Source: Candidatus Rokuibacteriota bacterium
GTDB taxonomy: Bacteria; Methylomirabilota; Methylomirabilia; Rokubacteriales; CSP1-6
Length of the DNA stretch: 64,000 bases
Direction: 5' to 3'
Assembly (NCBI GenBank): GCA_003220495.1
Contig: QHSP01000023.1
Span: forward strand, 43,886 to 107,885
A program made the position numbers and the translations under genes. The notes below the pieces were generated by a model, which worked only from the letters and a program-made list of their open reading frames with translations, did not search any database and was not told the origin of the DNA. Positions within the stretch are counted from its first letter, which is position 1; every line of letters begins with the position of its first letter. Shown here piece after piece: positions 20,839 to 32,212 of the stretch.

Positions 20839-21845
20839 CTCTCCGCGCACAGGTCGGCCACCAGCGCGACCATCTCCGCCCGCGGCTCTCCACTGCTCTT
20901 GAGCCGGCGCTCGGCGTCCCAGCACCGACGGAGCTTCCACGCGAAGTGGGCCTCGGAGCCGCTGGTGGAGCCGGTGAGTGTCTCGATCACGACGGGCGGC
21001 CGGCGGAGCGCCCGGGCGATCTCTTCGACCGACCGTCCGCGCCGCCGCAGCGCGACCGCGGTCCACGCCGTCCGCACGTCACGCGCGAGGACCGTGAGCA
21101 GGAGCATCGCGTCCTCGGTCGCCAGCAGGCGGTCGAGTGTCTTGAGCGCACCGGCCCGGTCGCGGCGCTCGACGGCGCGCGTCAGGTCGAAGATGTCGTC
21201 GAGCCGCTGCTCGCCGACGATCGCGCCGACGTCCTTGACGCCGACGTTCCGGTTGTCGGCCCCGCCCGCGAGTGCGGCCTTACGCGCCTCGCCCAGCAGG
21301 GTCGCGGTGTCCTCACCCGTCAGCTCGACCAGGAGCCGCGCGGCCTCGTCGGTGAGCGTCAAGCCTTCGAGCGCCGCACGCTGGCGGATCCATCCCGCAA
21401 GATCGCGAGCGCCGCGCGTCGGGAGCTCGACGATCGCCGCGGCCGGCAGGGCCGAGAGCAGCCAGTGATCGGTGCGGCGCTCGCGCGAGGCGCGAAGCGG
21501 CTCGTCGGCCAGAAGCAGGAGACAGGTCGCCGGGTTCGGGCTCTTCGCGTAGCCGACGAGCGCGTCCGCGCCCTTCGCGGCGAGCACCTGCGCGCGGCGG
21601 ACGGCCACGAGCCGGCGATCGACGCCGAGCGGCAAGGTCGAGGCCGCACGCACGATCTCGTCGGCGGTGCTCTCTCGCGCGTCGAAAACCTCGCGGCCCC
21701 AGGCGGCGAGCGCGCGATCCGGGAACAGCGCGCGGGTCGCGGCGTCCAGCGCGTCATCGAGGAGCTGGACGTCGCCGCCGTGGAGCAGGATCAGCGCCGG
21801 CGCCTCGCCACGGTCGACCTGCTTCATGAACGTCGCGTAGTCCAT
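20835..21845 (-). CDS. holA: DNA polymerase III delta subunit
   Basis: 336-residue clamp-loader subunit that opens the sliding clamp. N-terminal AAA+-like fold with APALILLHGGDVQLLDDAL near residue 15 and conserved ELTGEDTATLLGEARKAAL near 165. The C-terminal collar domain contains IFDLTRAVERRDRAGALKTLDRLL and ALRRPPVVIETL. There is no Walker A, as expected for delta. The order leuS-lptE-holA followed by rpsT nearby is seen in several Gram-negative groups, which supports the call. A 238 bp gap separates it from lptE upstream. Confidence 0.9.
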   Translation of the reverse strand: MDYATFMKQVDRGEAPALILLHGGDVQLLDDALDAATRALFPDRALAAWGREVFDARESTADEIVRAASTLPLGVDRRLVAVRRAQVLAAKGADALVGYAKSPNPATCLLLLADEPLRASRERRTDHWLLSALPAAAIVELPTRGARDLAGWIRQRAALEGLTLTDEAARLLVELTGEDTATLLGEARKAALAGGADNRNVGVKDVGAIVGEQRLDDIFDLTRAVERRDRAGALKTLDRLLATEDAMLLLTVLARDVRTAWTAVALRRRGRSVEEIARALRRPPVVIETLTGSTSGSEAHFAWKLRRCWDAERRLKSSGEPRAEMVALVADLCAER

Positions 21846-22083
21846 TTATCGAGTAGTTTTAGGCCGCAACCCACGAGGGTGGCCTGCTGTGGGCGCGGGT
21901 GGCTCCGCTACGCCCGTTCATTTCGTTGGCGTTGCTCGGCCCGGGTTGGCGTATCGACGGCCCGAGGGCCGACAATCCGATGTGGGGAGCGTGACCGCAC
22001 GGCCGAGACCTTGAGACATTCCTTGAGGTCTGGTGGTTCGACTCGCCCGGGCTTCGGCGTGGATCGCGGGAAGATCTGCGGGG
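21846..22083. other. Intergenic region between lptE and holA with repeat-like sequence
   Basis: 238 bp without a gene. It contains a REP-like stretch (21875-21925) that resembles a sequence inside an ABC exporter gene at 54757-54808. It also has the palindrome CGGCCCGAGGGCCG (21959-21972) and a direct repeat CTTGAG (22010-22028) inside a GACCT/AGGTC hairpin. I see no convincing promoter for holA. Confidence 0.4.
21875..21925. repeat. REP-like element, copy A (intergenic)
   Basis: Shares with 54757-54808 the ordered blocks GAGGGTGGCCTG, GGGCGCG, GGCTCCG, TA and GCCCG at the same or nearly the same spacing, with differences concentrated in the linkers. GGGCG can pair with CGCCC to form a small hairpin. 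Seen in sequence; a repeat family is inferred from two copies only. Confidence 0.4.
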
Positions 22084-22595
22084 TCAAAACCTGTCGATGG
22101 TCAGGCTGACGATCGAGCGGGCGATCTCGATCGCCGCCGAGCGTACCGCGCCCTCTTCGGCCCCGATGGTCTGCGACACGGCCCCGAGAACCTGGAAGTC
22201 GGCTTTCTCCCTGAGGCTTTGCTGCTCGAACAGGACCGAGTTGCGGCGCACGTCGCGCAGTTTGAGATTCATCGTCACGAGCAGCCGGTACTGGCGCACG
22301 TTGGCCTGGTTGTCGAACGCGGTGGACTGGACGCTGTAGCCGACGACCTCGCCGTCGAGGATCGCGTCGGCGTCCTCCGGCTTGACCACCCGGAGCCGAC
22401 CGTTCGAGGCGAAGGCCGCGACGACCGCGCTGGTCAGGAGGGTCTCGACCGCCGGCTCGGCGGTCCGGTTCGCGAAGACGGGTACCGCGATGGTCTTGAT
22501 GTGATCGGGAAGATTGCCGCGGAACGAATAGCCGCAGCCCGCGAGGCCGATGGCGAGCAGCGCGAGGCCGAGGGCCGGCGCCCGCCCGGTCCGTG

Positions 22596-22599
<4 letters not shown>
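22084..22599 (-). CDS. lptE: LPS-assembly lipoprotein LptE
   Basis: 171-residue lipoprotein. The signal sequence (APALGLALLAIGLAGC) ends in the lipobox LAGC, so the mature protein begins at Cys near residue 22, followed by GYSFRGNLPDHIKTIAVPVFANRT, the typical LptE start. It plugs the outer-membrane LptD channel. The pairing with leuS (stop and start overlap by 4 nt) and with holA downstream is the usual arrangement, which raises confidence. lptD is not in the window. Confidence 0.88.
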
Positions 22600-25109
<2,510 letters not shown>

Positions 25110-25121
25110 GATTACGCTAGA

Positions 25122-25150
25122 TTTTTAACATACTTAGCCAGCAGGGGCAA
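25122..25150 (-). promoter_or_regulatory. Promoter of leuS-lptE, near-leaderless
   Basis: Minus strand: -35 TTGCCC (25150-25145), 16 bp spacer, -10 TTAAAA (25128-25123; TAAAAA with 17 bp is an alternative). The predicted start near 25116 leaves a leader of about 7 nt before the leuS ATG, which also lacks a ribosome binding site. Confidence 0.5.
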
Positions 25151-25206
25151 GCGTTGCTGACGGCGATCGGCGGTGTCTGGCGCCTCGGGCGGTCGAGGGG
25201 TCGCGT

Positions 25207-25458
25207 CTACTTCTTCACGCCGAGCATGCCGAGCGCCTCGTTGGCCTCGCGCATGGAGTCGACGTGCTTGCCTTCCTTGTGGAGAGCCGCGGCGCGGTCG
25301 AGCTTGGCCAGCGCGTTCTTCACGTTCGGATCGTTCTGGTTCATCGTCGCCGCGGCGTCGCGGCCCTGCTTGATGAGGACGGGACACATGGACGCGGAGG
25401 CCGCCGACGAGACGAGCGTCAGGGCCAGCACGGTCGCGCAGCCGAGTCGGAATCGCAT
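25207..25458 (-). CDS. Small secreted protein, paralogue of the upstream neighbour
   Basis: 83-residue protein of unknown function. Signal peptide MRFRLGCATVLALTLVSSAASA, then a short helical mature part with one Cys (MCPVLIKQGRDAAATM) and NVKNALAKLDRAAALHKEG. It is clearly related to the gene at 25534: both have a Cys-Pro shortly after the signal cleavage site, KxGRxAA, NDPxVKxAxAKLD and HxES/DSxxxANEA. The ATG at 25458 has GAGGTG upstream. A periplasmic helical-hairpin protein is likely. Confidence 0.75.
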   Translation of the reverse strand: MRFRLGCATVLALTLVSSAASASMCPVLIKQGRDAAATMNQNDPNVKNALAKLDRAAALHKEGKHVDSMREANEALGMLGVKK

Positions 25459-25490
25459 CGTGACACCTCGCTGAGAGGCTCCGGCGTGAC

Positions 25491-25507
25491 GCGGCCATTT
25501 CGGCCGC
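25491..25507 (-). terminator. Hairpin between the two small secreted-protein genes
   Basis: GCGGCC-ATTTC-GGCCGC forms a 6 bp stem with a 5 nt loop 27 bp downstream of the gene at 25534. No T run follows, so it may only attenuate transcription. Confidence 0.35.
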
Positions 25508-25533
25508 CGCGCCACGCCCAAACCGGTGTCGCT

Positions 25534-25782
25534 CTACTTCTTCAGATCAGCAGCAGCTTCGTTGGCCAGCTTGAGCGATTCGGCGTGCTGGCCCCCGTCG
25601 TGGAGCTTCTGCGCCTCGTCGAGCTTGGCGACCGCCGCCTTCACCTTCGGATCATCAGCCTTCATCTTCGCGGCCGCTTCGCGGCCCTCCTTGATCACCT
25701 TCGGGCACGAGCTCGCGAATGCCGCACCCGCGGTGAAGGCCAGCGCGACGGTGACTGCCGTGACTGCCATGAGCTTTCTCAT
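25534..25782 (-). CDS. Small secreted protein, unknown function
   Basis: 82-residue protein: signal peptide MRKLMAVTAVTVALAFTAGAAFA, then SSCPKVIKEGREAAAKM and a Lys/Glu/Ala-rich amphipathic helical region ending DLKK. It has a strong ribosome site (GGGAGGTGA, 6 nt before ATG) and overlaps the uvrC stop (ATGA), so it is translated from the uvrC message. Together with its paralogue at 25207 it forms a tandem duplication. No characterised family is recognised. The strong ribosome site and small size suggest high expression. Confidence 0.78.
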   Translation of the reverse strand: MRKLMAVTAVTVALAFTAGAAFASSCPKVIKEGREAAAKMKADDPKVKAAVAKLDEAQKLHDGGQHAESLKLANEAAADLKK

Positions 25783-27656
25783 GGGCTGTCACCTCCCTTT
25801 GAGCCCGGTTGGCTCGCGTCATTGTAACAGTCGGTCGTGGGCTCCGGTTCCATCTCGGTCGAGGGGTGGAAGTGGTCGAAGATCCGCTGGGCGAGCTTCG
25901 GGGTGACCTTCGGCACCGCGGCCAGCTCCGCGACCGAGGACTCCCGCACCCGGCGCGCCGAGCCGAGCGTCTTCAGGAGGCTCGTACGGATCGTCGGTCC
26001 CACCCCGGGGATCGTGTCGAGCACGGACTGGATCGTGCGCTTCGCCCGGAGCTTCTTGTGATACGTGATCGCGAAGCGATGCGCCTCGTCCCGAATCCGT
26101 TGCAGGGTGTGGAGCGCCGGCGACGTCTGATCGAGCACGAGCGGATGCAGGCTGTCGGCCTGGTAGACCTCTTCGGCCTGCTTCGCGAGCCCGACGGCCG
26201 GAATGTAGTCGAGGCCGAGATCCTGGAGCACCTTCAGCGCGGCGTTGAGCTGGCCGCGGCCGCCGTCGATCAGGATGAGATCGGGAAGCACGCTCCCCTG
26301 CTCCAGCGCCTTCGCGAAGCGCCGGGAGAGCACCTCGGCCATCGACGCGAAGTCGTCGGCGCCGGCGACGGTCCGGATCCGGAAGCGCTTGTAGTCGTCC
26401 TTCTTCATCCCGCCGTTTTCCCAGACGACCATCGAGCCCACCTGCTCGGTCCCCTGGATGTTGGAGATGTCGTAGCCCTCGATGCGATTCGGCAGCCCGG
26501 GCAGGCCGAGCGACCGCTGGAGCTCCTCGAGGACGAGCTGCTGGCGGTTGTCGCGCGAAAGCAGGCGATTCTGGAGCGCGATGGCGGCGTTCGCCTCGGC
26601 CATGGCGACGAACTGCCGCTTGGTTCCGCGCTGAGGCGCCAGCACCTGCACCCGGCGCCCGGCCAAGGTCGAGAGCCACTCGGTCGTGAGCTCGGCCTCG
26701 GGCAGCTCTTCGGACAGGAGGATCTCGGGAGCGGGCGCGACGGCCTTGCCGTAGAACTGGCGCACGAACGCCGAGAGGATCTCCCCGTCGCTCCAGCCGG
26801 CGACCTTGTCGAAGAAGAACGGCTCCTGGCCGACGAGCCGGCCCTTGCGCACGAAGAAGAGCTCGACGCACGCGTCGCTCCCCTGGCGAACGACGCCGAC
26901 GACGTCCTGGTCGACGTCTTCCGTCGAGATGATCTTCTGGCGCTCGCGGACCTTGTTGAGCGACTGGATCTGATCGCGGAGCACGGTCGCGCGCTCGAAC
27001 TTCAGCTCGGCGGCGGCTTCTTCCATCTCCTTGGTGAGCCGCCGCGCCAGCTCCTCGTCGCGGCCCTCCAGGAAATGCGCGACGTCCTCCACGGTCCGCG
27101 CGTAGCCCTCCCGGGTCTCCCAGCCCGTGCACGGCGCGTTGCAGCGATGGATGGCGTACTGGATGCACGGCCGCTCGAGCGAGCCGTCGATCGTGATCGA
27201 GCACGTGCGCAGCGGAAACAGCTGGCGCGTGAGTCGGAGGGTCTCGCGCATCGCGGTGGCCGGATAGAAGGGGCCGTAGTAGCGGGCGCCGTCGCGCTGG
27301 ACGCGACGGGCCACCACGAGGCGCGGGAACTCTTCGTTCGTGGTGAGCTTCAGAAACGGGTAGTGCTTGTCGTCCCTGAGAATGATGTTGTAGCGCGGCC
27401 GGTGGCGCCGCACCAGGTTGGCCTCGAGCATCAGGGCCTCGAGCTCGTTGTCGGTCACGATGTACTCGAGGTCGCGGACCTGGCGCACGAGCGCGTCGGT
27501 CTTGGGATCACGCGGGCGCGACTCCTGGAAGTAGGACCGGACGCGGCTCCTGAGGGACGCGGCCTTGCCGACGTACAGGACCTGCTGCTTGCCGTCGCGG
27601 TAGAGGTAGACTCCCGGCCTGTCCGGCACCCGGGCGATCTTCTCGTCGAGGTCCAT
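25779..27656 (-). CDS. uvrC: Excinuclease ABC subunit C
   Basis: 625-residue nuclease making both incisions in nucleotide excision repair. The GIY-YIG domain is at the N-terminus (RPGVYLYRDGKQQVLYVGKA). A Cys-rich segment PCIQYAIHRCNAPC is near 155, the UVR motif near 205, the RNase H-like endonuclease domain contains GYDISNIQGTEQVGSMV near 400 and LILIDGGRGQLNAAL near 465, and tandem HhH motifs (VLDTIPGVGPTIRTSLL) are at the end. It is complete. It is adjacent to uvrB on the same strand, separated by 55 bp. Confidence 0.97.
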   Translation of the reverse strand: MDLDEKIARVPDRPGVYLYRDGKQQVLYVGKAASLRSRVRSYFQESRPRDPKTDALVRQVRDLEYIVTDNELEALMLEANLVRRHRPRYNIILRDDKHYPFLKLTTNEEFPRLVVARRVQRDGARYYGPFYPATAMRETLRLTRQLFPLRTCSITIDGSLERPCIQYAIHRCNAPCTGWETREGYARTVEDVAHFLEGRDEELARRLTKEMEEAAAELKFERATVLRDQIQSLNKVRERQKIISTEDVDQDVVGVVRQGSDACVELFFVRKGRLVGQEPFFFDKVAGWSDGEILSAFVRQFYGKAVAPAPEILLSEELPEAELTTEWLSTLAGRRVQVLAPQRGTKRQFVAMAEANAAIALQNRLLSRDNRQQLVLEELQRSLGLPGLPNRIEGYDISNIQGTEQVGSMVVWENGGMKKDDYKRFRIRTVAGADDFASMAEVLSRRFAKALEQGSVLPDLILIDGGRGQLNAALKVLQDLGLDYIPAVGLAKQAEEVYQADSLHPLVLDQTSPALHTLQRIRDEAHRFAITYHKKLRAKRTIQSVLDTIPGVGPTIRTSLLKTLGSARRVRESSVAELAAVPKVTPKLAQRIFDHFHPSTEMEPEPTTDCYNDASQPGSKGGDSP

Positions 27657-27711
27657 AGCGACTAGATTACCGGCTCGCTTCGCCGGCGGCTCGCAAGGCC
27701 ACCCGCGCGGC

Positions 27712-29694
27712 TCACTTGATCTGCTGCTTGCGCAGCGCCTTGAGCCGGTCGCGCAGCTCGGCCGCCTGCTCGAAGTCGAGGCGCTTGGCCGCCTCCTTCA
27801 TCCGCGCCTCGAGCTCGCCGATGCGCGCCTGGAGCGCCGCCGGTGACTCGAAGGTCTCGGCGGTCGGCTCCTCGACCGGCACCGTGTAGTAGTCGCGCTC
27901 GTAGACCGTCTGGAGCAACTCGCGGATCGAGGACTTGATCGACTCCGGCGTGATGTCGTGCGCGTCGTTGTAGGCGCGCTGCAGCTCGCGTCTCCGCTCG
28001 GTCTCTTGGATCGTCGCCGCCATCGAGTCCGTGACGTGGTCGGCATACATGATGACCTCGCCGTTGACGTTGCGCGCCGCGCGCCCGGATGTCTGGATGA
28101 GCGAGGTCGAGGAGCGCAGGTAGCCTTCCTTGTCGGCGTCCAGGATCGCCACCAGGGACACCTCGGGAATGTCGAGCCCCTCGCGCAGGAGGTTGATGCC
28201 GATGAGGCCGTCGAACTTGCCCAGCCGGAGGTCGCGGATGACCGCGACCCGGTCCAGGGTGTCGATGTCGGAATGGAGGTAGCGCACGCGCAGCCCGAGC
28301 TGCTGATAGTACTCGGTGAGGTCCTCCGCCATCCGCTTGGTGAGGGTCGTCACCAGGACGCGCTCGTTCCGGTCGGCGCGCGCCCGCAGCTCGGCGAGGA
28401 GATCGTCGACCTGGTCCTTGGCCGGCCGTACGGTGATCTTGGGATCGGTGAGCCCGGTCGGTCGGATCACCTGCTCGGCGAGCGCGTCGGCCGCGAGATC
28501 GAGCTCGTAGGCGCTAGGTGTCGCGGAAACGTAGATCGTCTGACGGGTGCGTCGCGTAAACTCGTCGAACGTCAGCGGCCGGTTGTCGAACGCGGAGGGC
28601 AGCCGAAACCCGTACTCGACGAGCGCCTCCTTGCGCGACCGATCGCCGTAGTACATGCCGCGGATCTGGGGCACCGCGACGTGGCTCTCGTCGATGATGA
28701 TCAGGGCGTCCTTCGGCAGGTAGTCGATCAGGGTCGGCGGCGCCTCGCCCGGGCGGTGCCCGGTGAGGTGGCGCGAGTAGTTCTCGATGCCGTGACAGAA
28801 GCCGAGCTCCCGCAGCATCTCCATGTCGAAGATCGTGCGCTGCTCGAGTCGCTGGGCCTCGAGCAGCCGGTTCTTCTGGCGCAGGAAGGCCAGCCGCTCG
28901 CCGAGCTCTTCCTGGATCGTCGAGAACGCGCGCTCGAGCTGCGCCGCCTCGGTGACGTAGTGGCTCGCCGGATAGATGTGGACCCGGTCGATGCGCTCGA
29001 GCACCGCGCCCCGCAGCGGGTCGATGCGCGAGATCGCGTCGATCACGTCGCCGAAGAGCTCGATGCGGAGCGCGATCGACTCCTCGTTGGCCGGGAAGAC
29101 CTCGACGACGTCGCCGCGGACGCGAAAGGTCCCGCGATGGAAGTCGTAGTCGTTCCGCTCGTACTGGACCGCGACGAGGCGGCGGATGATCTCGTCTCGG
29201 TCCATCCGCTCGCCCTGGCCGAGCTCGAGATGGAGCCCCTGATAGGTGTCGGGCTCGCCGATGCCGTAGATGCACGAGACCGAGGCGACCACGAGGACGT
29301 CGCGCCGCTCCAGCAGCGACTTGGTCGCCGAGTGGCGCATCCGATCGATCTCGTCGTTGATCAGCGCGTCCTTCTCGATGTACGTGTCCGACTGCGGGAT
29401 GTAGGCCTCGGGCTGGTAGTAGTCGTAGTACGACACGAAGTACTCGACCGCGTTCGACGGGAAGAAGGCCCGGAACTCGCTGAAGAGCTGGGCGGCCAGG
29501 GTCTTGTTCGGCGAGATGACCAGCGTCGGCCGGTCGACGCTCGCGACTACGTTGGCGATCGAGTAGGTCTTGCCCGAGCCCGTCACGCCGCGGAGCACCA
29601 TGTGCCGGCGGTTCTCGCGCACGAAGCCCGTGAGGGCGGCGATGGCCTGCGGCTGGTCGCCGCGGGGCGAGTACTCTGACGACAGCTGGAACAC
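27712..29694 (-). CDS. uvrB: Excinuclease ABC subunit B
   Basis: 660-residue damage-verification helicase. Walker A is [10 protein letters not shown] near residue 39. The beta-hairpin region begins [12 protein letters not shown] near 95, the DEAD-type box is IIDESHV near 338, helicase motif VI is [12 protein letters not shown] near 538, and the C-terminal UVR motif ([22 protein letters not shown]) is at the end in two parts. The start codon is GTG at 29694. It is complete and should act with UvrC (adjacent) and UvrA (not in the window). Confidence 0.97.
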   Translation of the reverse strand: MFQLSSEYSPRGDQPQAIAALTGFVRENRRHMVLRGVTGSGKTYSIANVVASVDRPTLVISPNKTLAAQLFSEFRAFFPSNAVEYFVSYYDYYQPEAYIPQSDTYIEKDALINDEIDRMRHSATKSLLERRDVLVVASVSCIYGIGEPDTYQGLHLELGQGERMDRDEIIRRLVAVQYERNDYDFHRGTFRVRGDVVEVFPANEESIALRIELFGDVIDAISRIDPLRGAVLERIDRVHIYPASHYVTEAAQLERAFSTIQEELGERLAFLRQKNRLLEAQRLEQRTIFDMEMLRELGFCHGIENYSRHLTGHRPGEAPPTLIDYLPKDALIIIDESHVAVPQIRGMYYGDRSRKEALVEYGFRLPSAFDNRPLTFDEFTRRTRQTIYVSATPSAYELDLAADALAEQVIRPTGLTDPKITVRPAKDQVDDLLAELRARADRNERVLVTTLTKRMAEDLTEYYQQLGLRVRYLHSDIDTLDRVAVIRDLRLGKFDGLIGINLLREGLDIPEVSLVAILDADKEGYLRSSTSLIQTSGRAARNVNGEVIMYADHVTDSMAATIQETERRRELQRAYNDAHDITPESIKSSIRELLQTVYERDYYTVPVEEPTAETFESPAALQARIGELEARMKEAAKRLDFEQAAELRDRLKALRKQQIK

Positions 29695-29708
29695 GGTGTC
29701 GAGCTACG

Positions 29709-30239
29709 TCAGGAGGGTGTCGGAACGGCGAGGAGGTATTTTCGCCAAGAATCCAGGAGCGAGTGCGCATGCGGATGCCGGAGCATGTGCGTCGAGAACA
29801 CGAACTTGGGATGCACCGGCTCCCGGATGAGCCGCATCCCGACCTCGTCGGCGAGGCGGTTGCCCTTGCGCAGATTGCAGCGGAGACAGGCCGCGACCAC
29901 GTTCACCCAGCTCGTCTCGCCCCCGCGCGAGCGCGGCACGACGTGGTCGACCGTGAGCCGCTCGCCGCGGCGGTTGCAATACTGGCAGGTGTAGCCGTCG
30001 CGGCGCAGGATGTTCTTCTTGTTGAAGGCCACGCGGTCCAGGAACGGCTTGCGGATGTACATGGCGAGCCGGATCACCGCCGGCAGGGCGAACGTCACCG
30101 AGGGCGACCGGACCACGCGCGGCGACGCTTCGACGGCTTCCGCCTTGCCGGCCAGGAGCAAGGTGATCGCGCGGCGGGCGTTGGTGAAATGCAGCGGCTC
30201 AAAGGTGTAGTTGAGCACTAATACCGCAATTTCATCCAT
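29709..30239 (-). CDS. HNH endonuclease family protein
   Basis: 176-residue protein with a zinc-bound HNH fold. The motif runs CQYCNRRGERLTVDHVVPRS near residues 85-104, then CLRCNLRKGNR near 120. It has CxxC...DH...N...CxxC, the McrA/5-methylcytosine-nuclease type. The N-terminal part (AVLVLNYTFEPLHFTNARRA) is shared with widespread stand-alone chromosomal HNH proteins whose role is unknown. It lies upstream of uvrB (14 bp gap) and so may be co-transcribed with the repair genes. Promoter TTGACA/TAGACT ends 12 bp before its ATG, implying a near-leaderless message. Confidence 0.88.
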   Translation of the reverse strand: MDEIAVLVLNYTFEPLHFTNARRAITLLLAGKAEAVEASPRVVRSPSVTFALPAVIRLAMYIRKPFLDRVAFNKKNILRRDGYTCQYCNRRGERLTVDHVVPRSRGGETSWVNVVAACLRCNLRKGNRLADEVGMRLIREPVHPKFVFSTHMLRHPHAHSLLDSWRKYLLAVPTPS

Positions 30240-30251
30240 ACTTACCGAGTT

Positions 30252-30280
30252 AGTCTAGTCGGCGCGTCGCGGGGTGTCAA
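30252..30280 (-). promoter_or_regulatory. Strong sigma-70-like promoter of the HNH-uvrB-uvrC genes
   Basis: Minus strand: perfect -35 TTGACA (30280-30275), 17 bp spacer and -10 TAGACT (30257-30252). The expected start near 30245 lies about 6 nt before the HNH ATG at 30239. Confidence 0.65.
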
Positions 30281-30289
30281 ATCACGACC

Positions 30290-31162
30290 TCACCCCCGGA
30301 GAAGCTGCCGGAAGAGGAACGCGAGGTTCGCCGGCCGCTCGGCGAGGCGCCGCACGAAGTAGCCGTACCAGTCCTCCCCGTACGGGATCAGCACGCGGAG
30401 CCGGCTGCCCGCCGCGCCGAGCGTCGCGTGCAGATCGTGGCGGATTCCGTAGAGCATCTGGATCTCGTACCGGTCGGCCGTTACCCCTCCCGCCTTCGCT
30501 TTCTCGCGGGCCCGCGCGATCAGGCGCTCGTCGTGGGTGGCGAACGCCGGGTACACGCCCCGCGCCAGCGCGTCGGCCGACAGCAGCCGATCCAGCAAGC
30601 GGGCGTAGCTCGCGTCGACGTCGCGCTTGTCGGGAAACGCGATCGCAGGAGGCTCGCGGTACGCGCCCTTGCACAGGCGAACGGTCGCGCCGATCTCGAT
30701 CAGACGCTCGACGTCCTGCGCGGTGCGTCTGAGATACGACTGAACGACGCAGGCCAGGTTGGAATACGTTGGGTGGAGGCGCCGGTACAGCTCGAGCGTG
30801 CGGTCGGTGTAGGCCGAGGACTCCATGTCGACCCACACGAGCGTCCGGGTCGCGAGCCCGCGCGCCGCGACCCGCTCGAGGTTCTCGCGGCACACCGCGT
30901 CGCCGAGATCGAGGCCGAGGTGGGTCAGCTTGAGCGATGGGACGGCCCGGAGCCGCCTCCGCCCGATCTCGGCGAGCACCTCGAGGTATGCGTCGGCCGC
31001 GCGCGCGGCGTCGTCGGTCGTCGCGACATTCTCGCCGAGGTGAGTGATCGCGGCGTCGACGCCGGCGGCGTTCAAGCGCGCGGCGACCCCGAGGGCGTCC
31101 TCGAGCGCCGGACCCGCGACGAAGCGCCTGACGAACCGCCGCGCCGCCGGGAGGCGGTCCAT
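30290..31162 (-). CDS. Proline dehydrogenase (monofunctional, FAD-dependent)
   Basis: About 290 residues. It oxidises proline to pyrroline-5-carboxylate and passes electrons to the respiratory chain. The (beta/alpha)8 barrel is seen with ATRTLVWVDMESSAYTDRTL, VRLCKGAYREPPAIAFP (substrate and FAD region), and YEIQMLYGIRHDLH near the C-terminus, all PutA-type ProDH motifs. The start is uncertain: the ATG at 31162 is the first standard start after the gppA stop. However, the preceding in-frame residues LLLRLSTHRRIGDA resemble the normal N-terminus of such enzymes, so translation may begin slightly upstream at a non-standard codon. The partner P5C dehydrogenase is not in the window. Confidence 0.85.
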   Translation of the reverse strand: MDRLPAARRFVRRFVAGPALEDALGVAARLNAAGVDAAITHLGENVATTDDAARAADAYLEVLAEIGRRRLRAVPSLKLTHLGLDLGDAVCRENLERVAARGLATRTLVWVDMESSAYTDRTLELYRRLHPTYSNLACVVQSYLRRTAQDVERLIEIGATVRLCKGAYREPPAIAFPDKRDVDASYARLLDRLLSADALARGVYPAFATHDERLIARAREKAKAGGVTADRYEIQMLYGIRHDLHATLGAAGSRLRVLIPYGEDWYGYFVRRLAERPANLAFLFRQLLRG

Positions 31163-31193
31163 CGCATCGCCGATCCGCCGATGCGTCGAGAGC

Positions 31194-32147
31194 CTAAGGA
31201 GCAGCGCCCGGCCGAGATCCGTGGTGGCCCTCGATCGCGTCCACGAGGACGCCTTCTCGCAGCCCGTATTCGCTGACTCGAAGCTCGTCGATCCCGATCT
31301 GGTCAAGGGTGGCCATCACGATGGCCGTGCCGGGAATGATGAGATCGGCTCGGCCCGGCTCGAGACACGGGAGCACCGCCCGCTCCTCGACCGTCAGCCC
31401 GCACAGCTGGTCCAGAAGCCGCTCGACCGCGGCGCGGCTCAGAACGTGCCCCTGCACGCGGTCCGGATCGTAGCGGACCAGACCGAGGTCGAGGGCCGCC
31501 AGGGCGGTCACCGTCCCCGCGGTTCCGACCAGATGGGCCACGCGGGCCGTGCGAATCGCTTCCGGGAGCTCGCGGTCGAGGCGCTGGCGCACCGCGTCCT
31601 GGAGCTCGCGATAGCGCGATCGCTCGACGATGCCGGGAAACGGGAAGCGCTCGGCGAGCGGGACGACGCCCAGCCGCAGACTGATCATCGAGAGGACCGC
31701 GTCGCCCTCGGACAGCACGTATTCGGTGCTCCCTCCGCCGATATCGAACGTCAGCACCAGGCCCGACAGGGGGCCGAGCCCGTGTCGTACGCCGCGGAGC
31801 GTGAGATGGGCCTCGACCTCGCCGCTCACCACGTCGACCCGGTGGCCGGTCGCGCGCTCGACCGCCGCCGTGAACGCGCGACCGTTCGACGCTTCGCGCA
31901 CGGCGCTGGTGGCCACGATACGGATGTCGCTCGCGCCGAGGCGGGCACCGCGCTCGACGTACGTCAAAACGGCCGCGAGCGTTCGCGCCATCGGCGCCTC
32001 GCCCAGCGCGCCGGTGTGCGCGAGGTTCTCGCCAAGCCGGGTGATGGTCTGGTCCTGGTCGGCGATGCGCCACGCCCCGACGCCGACCACGTCGGCGACG
32101 AGCAGGCGCACCGTGTTGCTGCCGACGTCGATCGCGCAGAGGCGCAT
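31194..32147 (-). CDS. Ppx/GppA family phosphatase (exopolyphosphatase / pppGpp phosphohydrolase)
   Basis: 317-residue protein with the actin-like ASKHA fold. N-terminal MRLCAIDVGSNTVRLLVADV is the phosphate-1 motif, IVATSAVREASN follows near 80, and LTFDIGGGSTEYVL near 135 is the second phosphate loop. GTAGTVTALAAL near 225 is the adenosine-type motif. It lacks the C-terminal HD domain of E. coli Ppx/GppA, so it is the short two-domain form. ATG at 32147 is chosen by homology. A terminator hairpin lies immediately upstream, separating it from the cytochrome gene. Confidence 0.9.
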   Translation of the reverse strand: MRLCAIDVGSNTVRLLVADVVGVGAWRIADQDQTITRLGENLAHTGALGEAPMARTLAAVLTYVERGARLGASDIRIVATSAVREASNGRAFTAAVERATGHRVDVVSGEVEAHLTLRGVRHGLGPLSGLVLTFDIGGGSTEYVLSEGDAVLSMISLRLGVVPLAERFPFPGIVERSRYRELQDAVRQRLDRELPEAIRTARVAHLVGTAGTVTALAALDLGLVRYDPDRVQGHVLSRAAVERLLDQLCGLTVEERAVLPCLEPGRADLIIPGTAIVMATLDQIGIDELRVSEYGLREGVLVDAIEGHHGSRPGAAP

Positions 32148-32162
32148 GGCCGAAAGCGACAA

Positions 32163-32189
32163 CGCCCCGCCGGAACGTCCGGCGGGGCG
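32163..32189 (-). terminator. Perfect 11 bp hairpin after the cytochrome c gene
   Basis: CGCCCCGCCGG and CCGGCGGGGCG pair perfectly around loop AACGT, 24 bp after the cytochrome c stop. The minus-strand sequence after it, TTGTCGCTTTC, is moderately T-rich, so it is a plausible intrinsic terminator. Confidence 0.6.
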
Positions 32190-32212
32190 TGTGGACATCT
32201 GAACGGGGTCGG

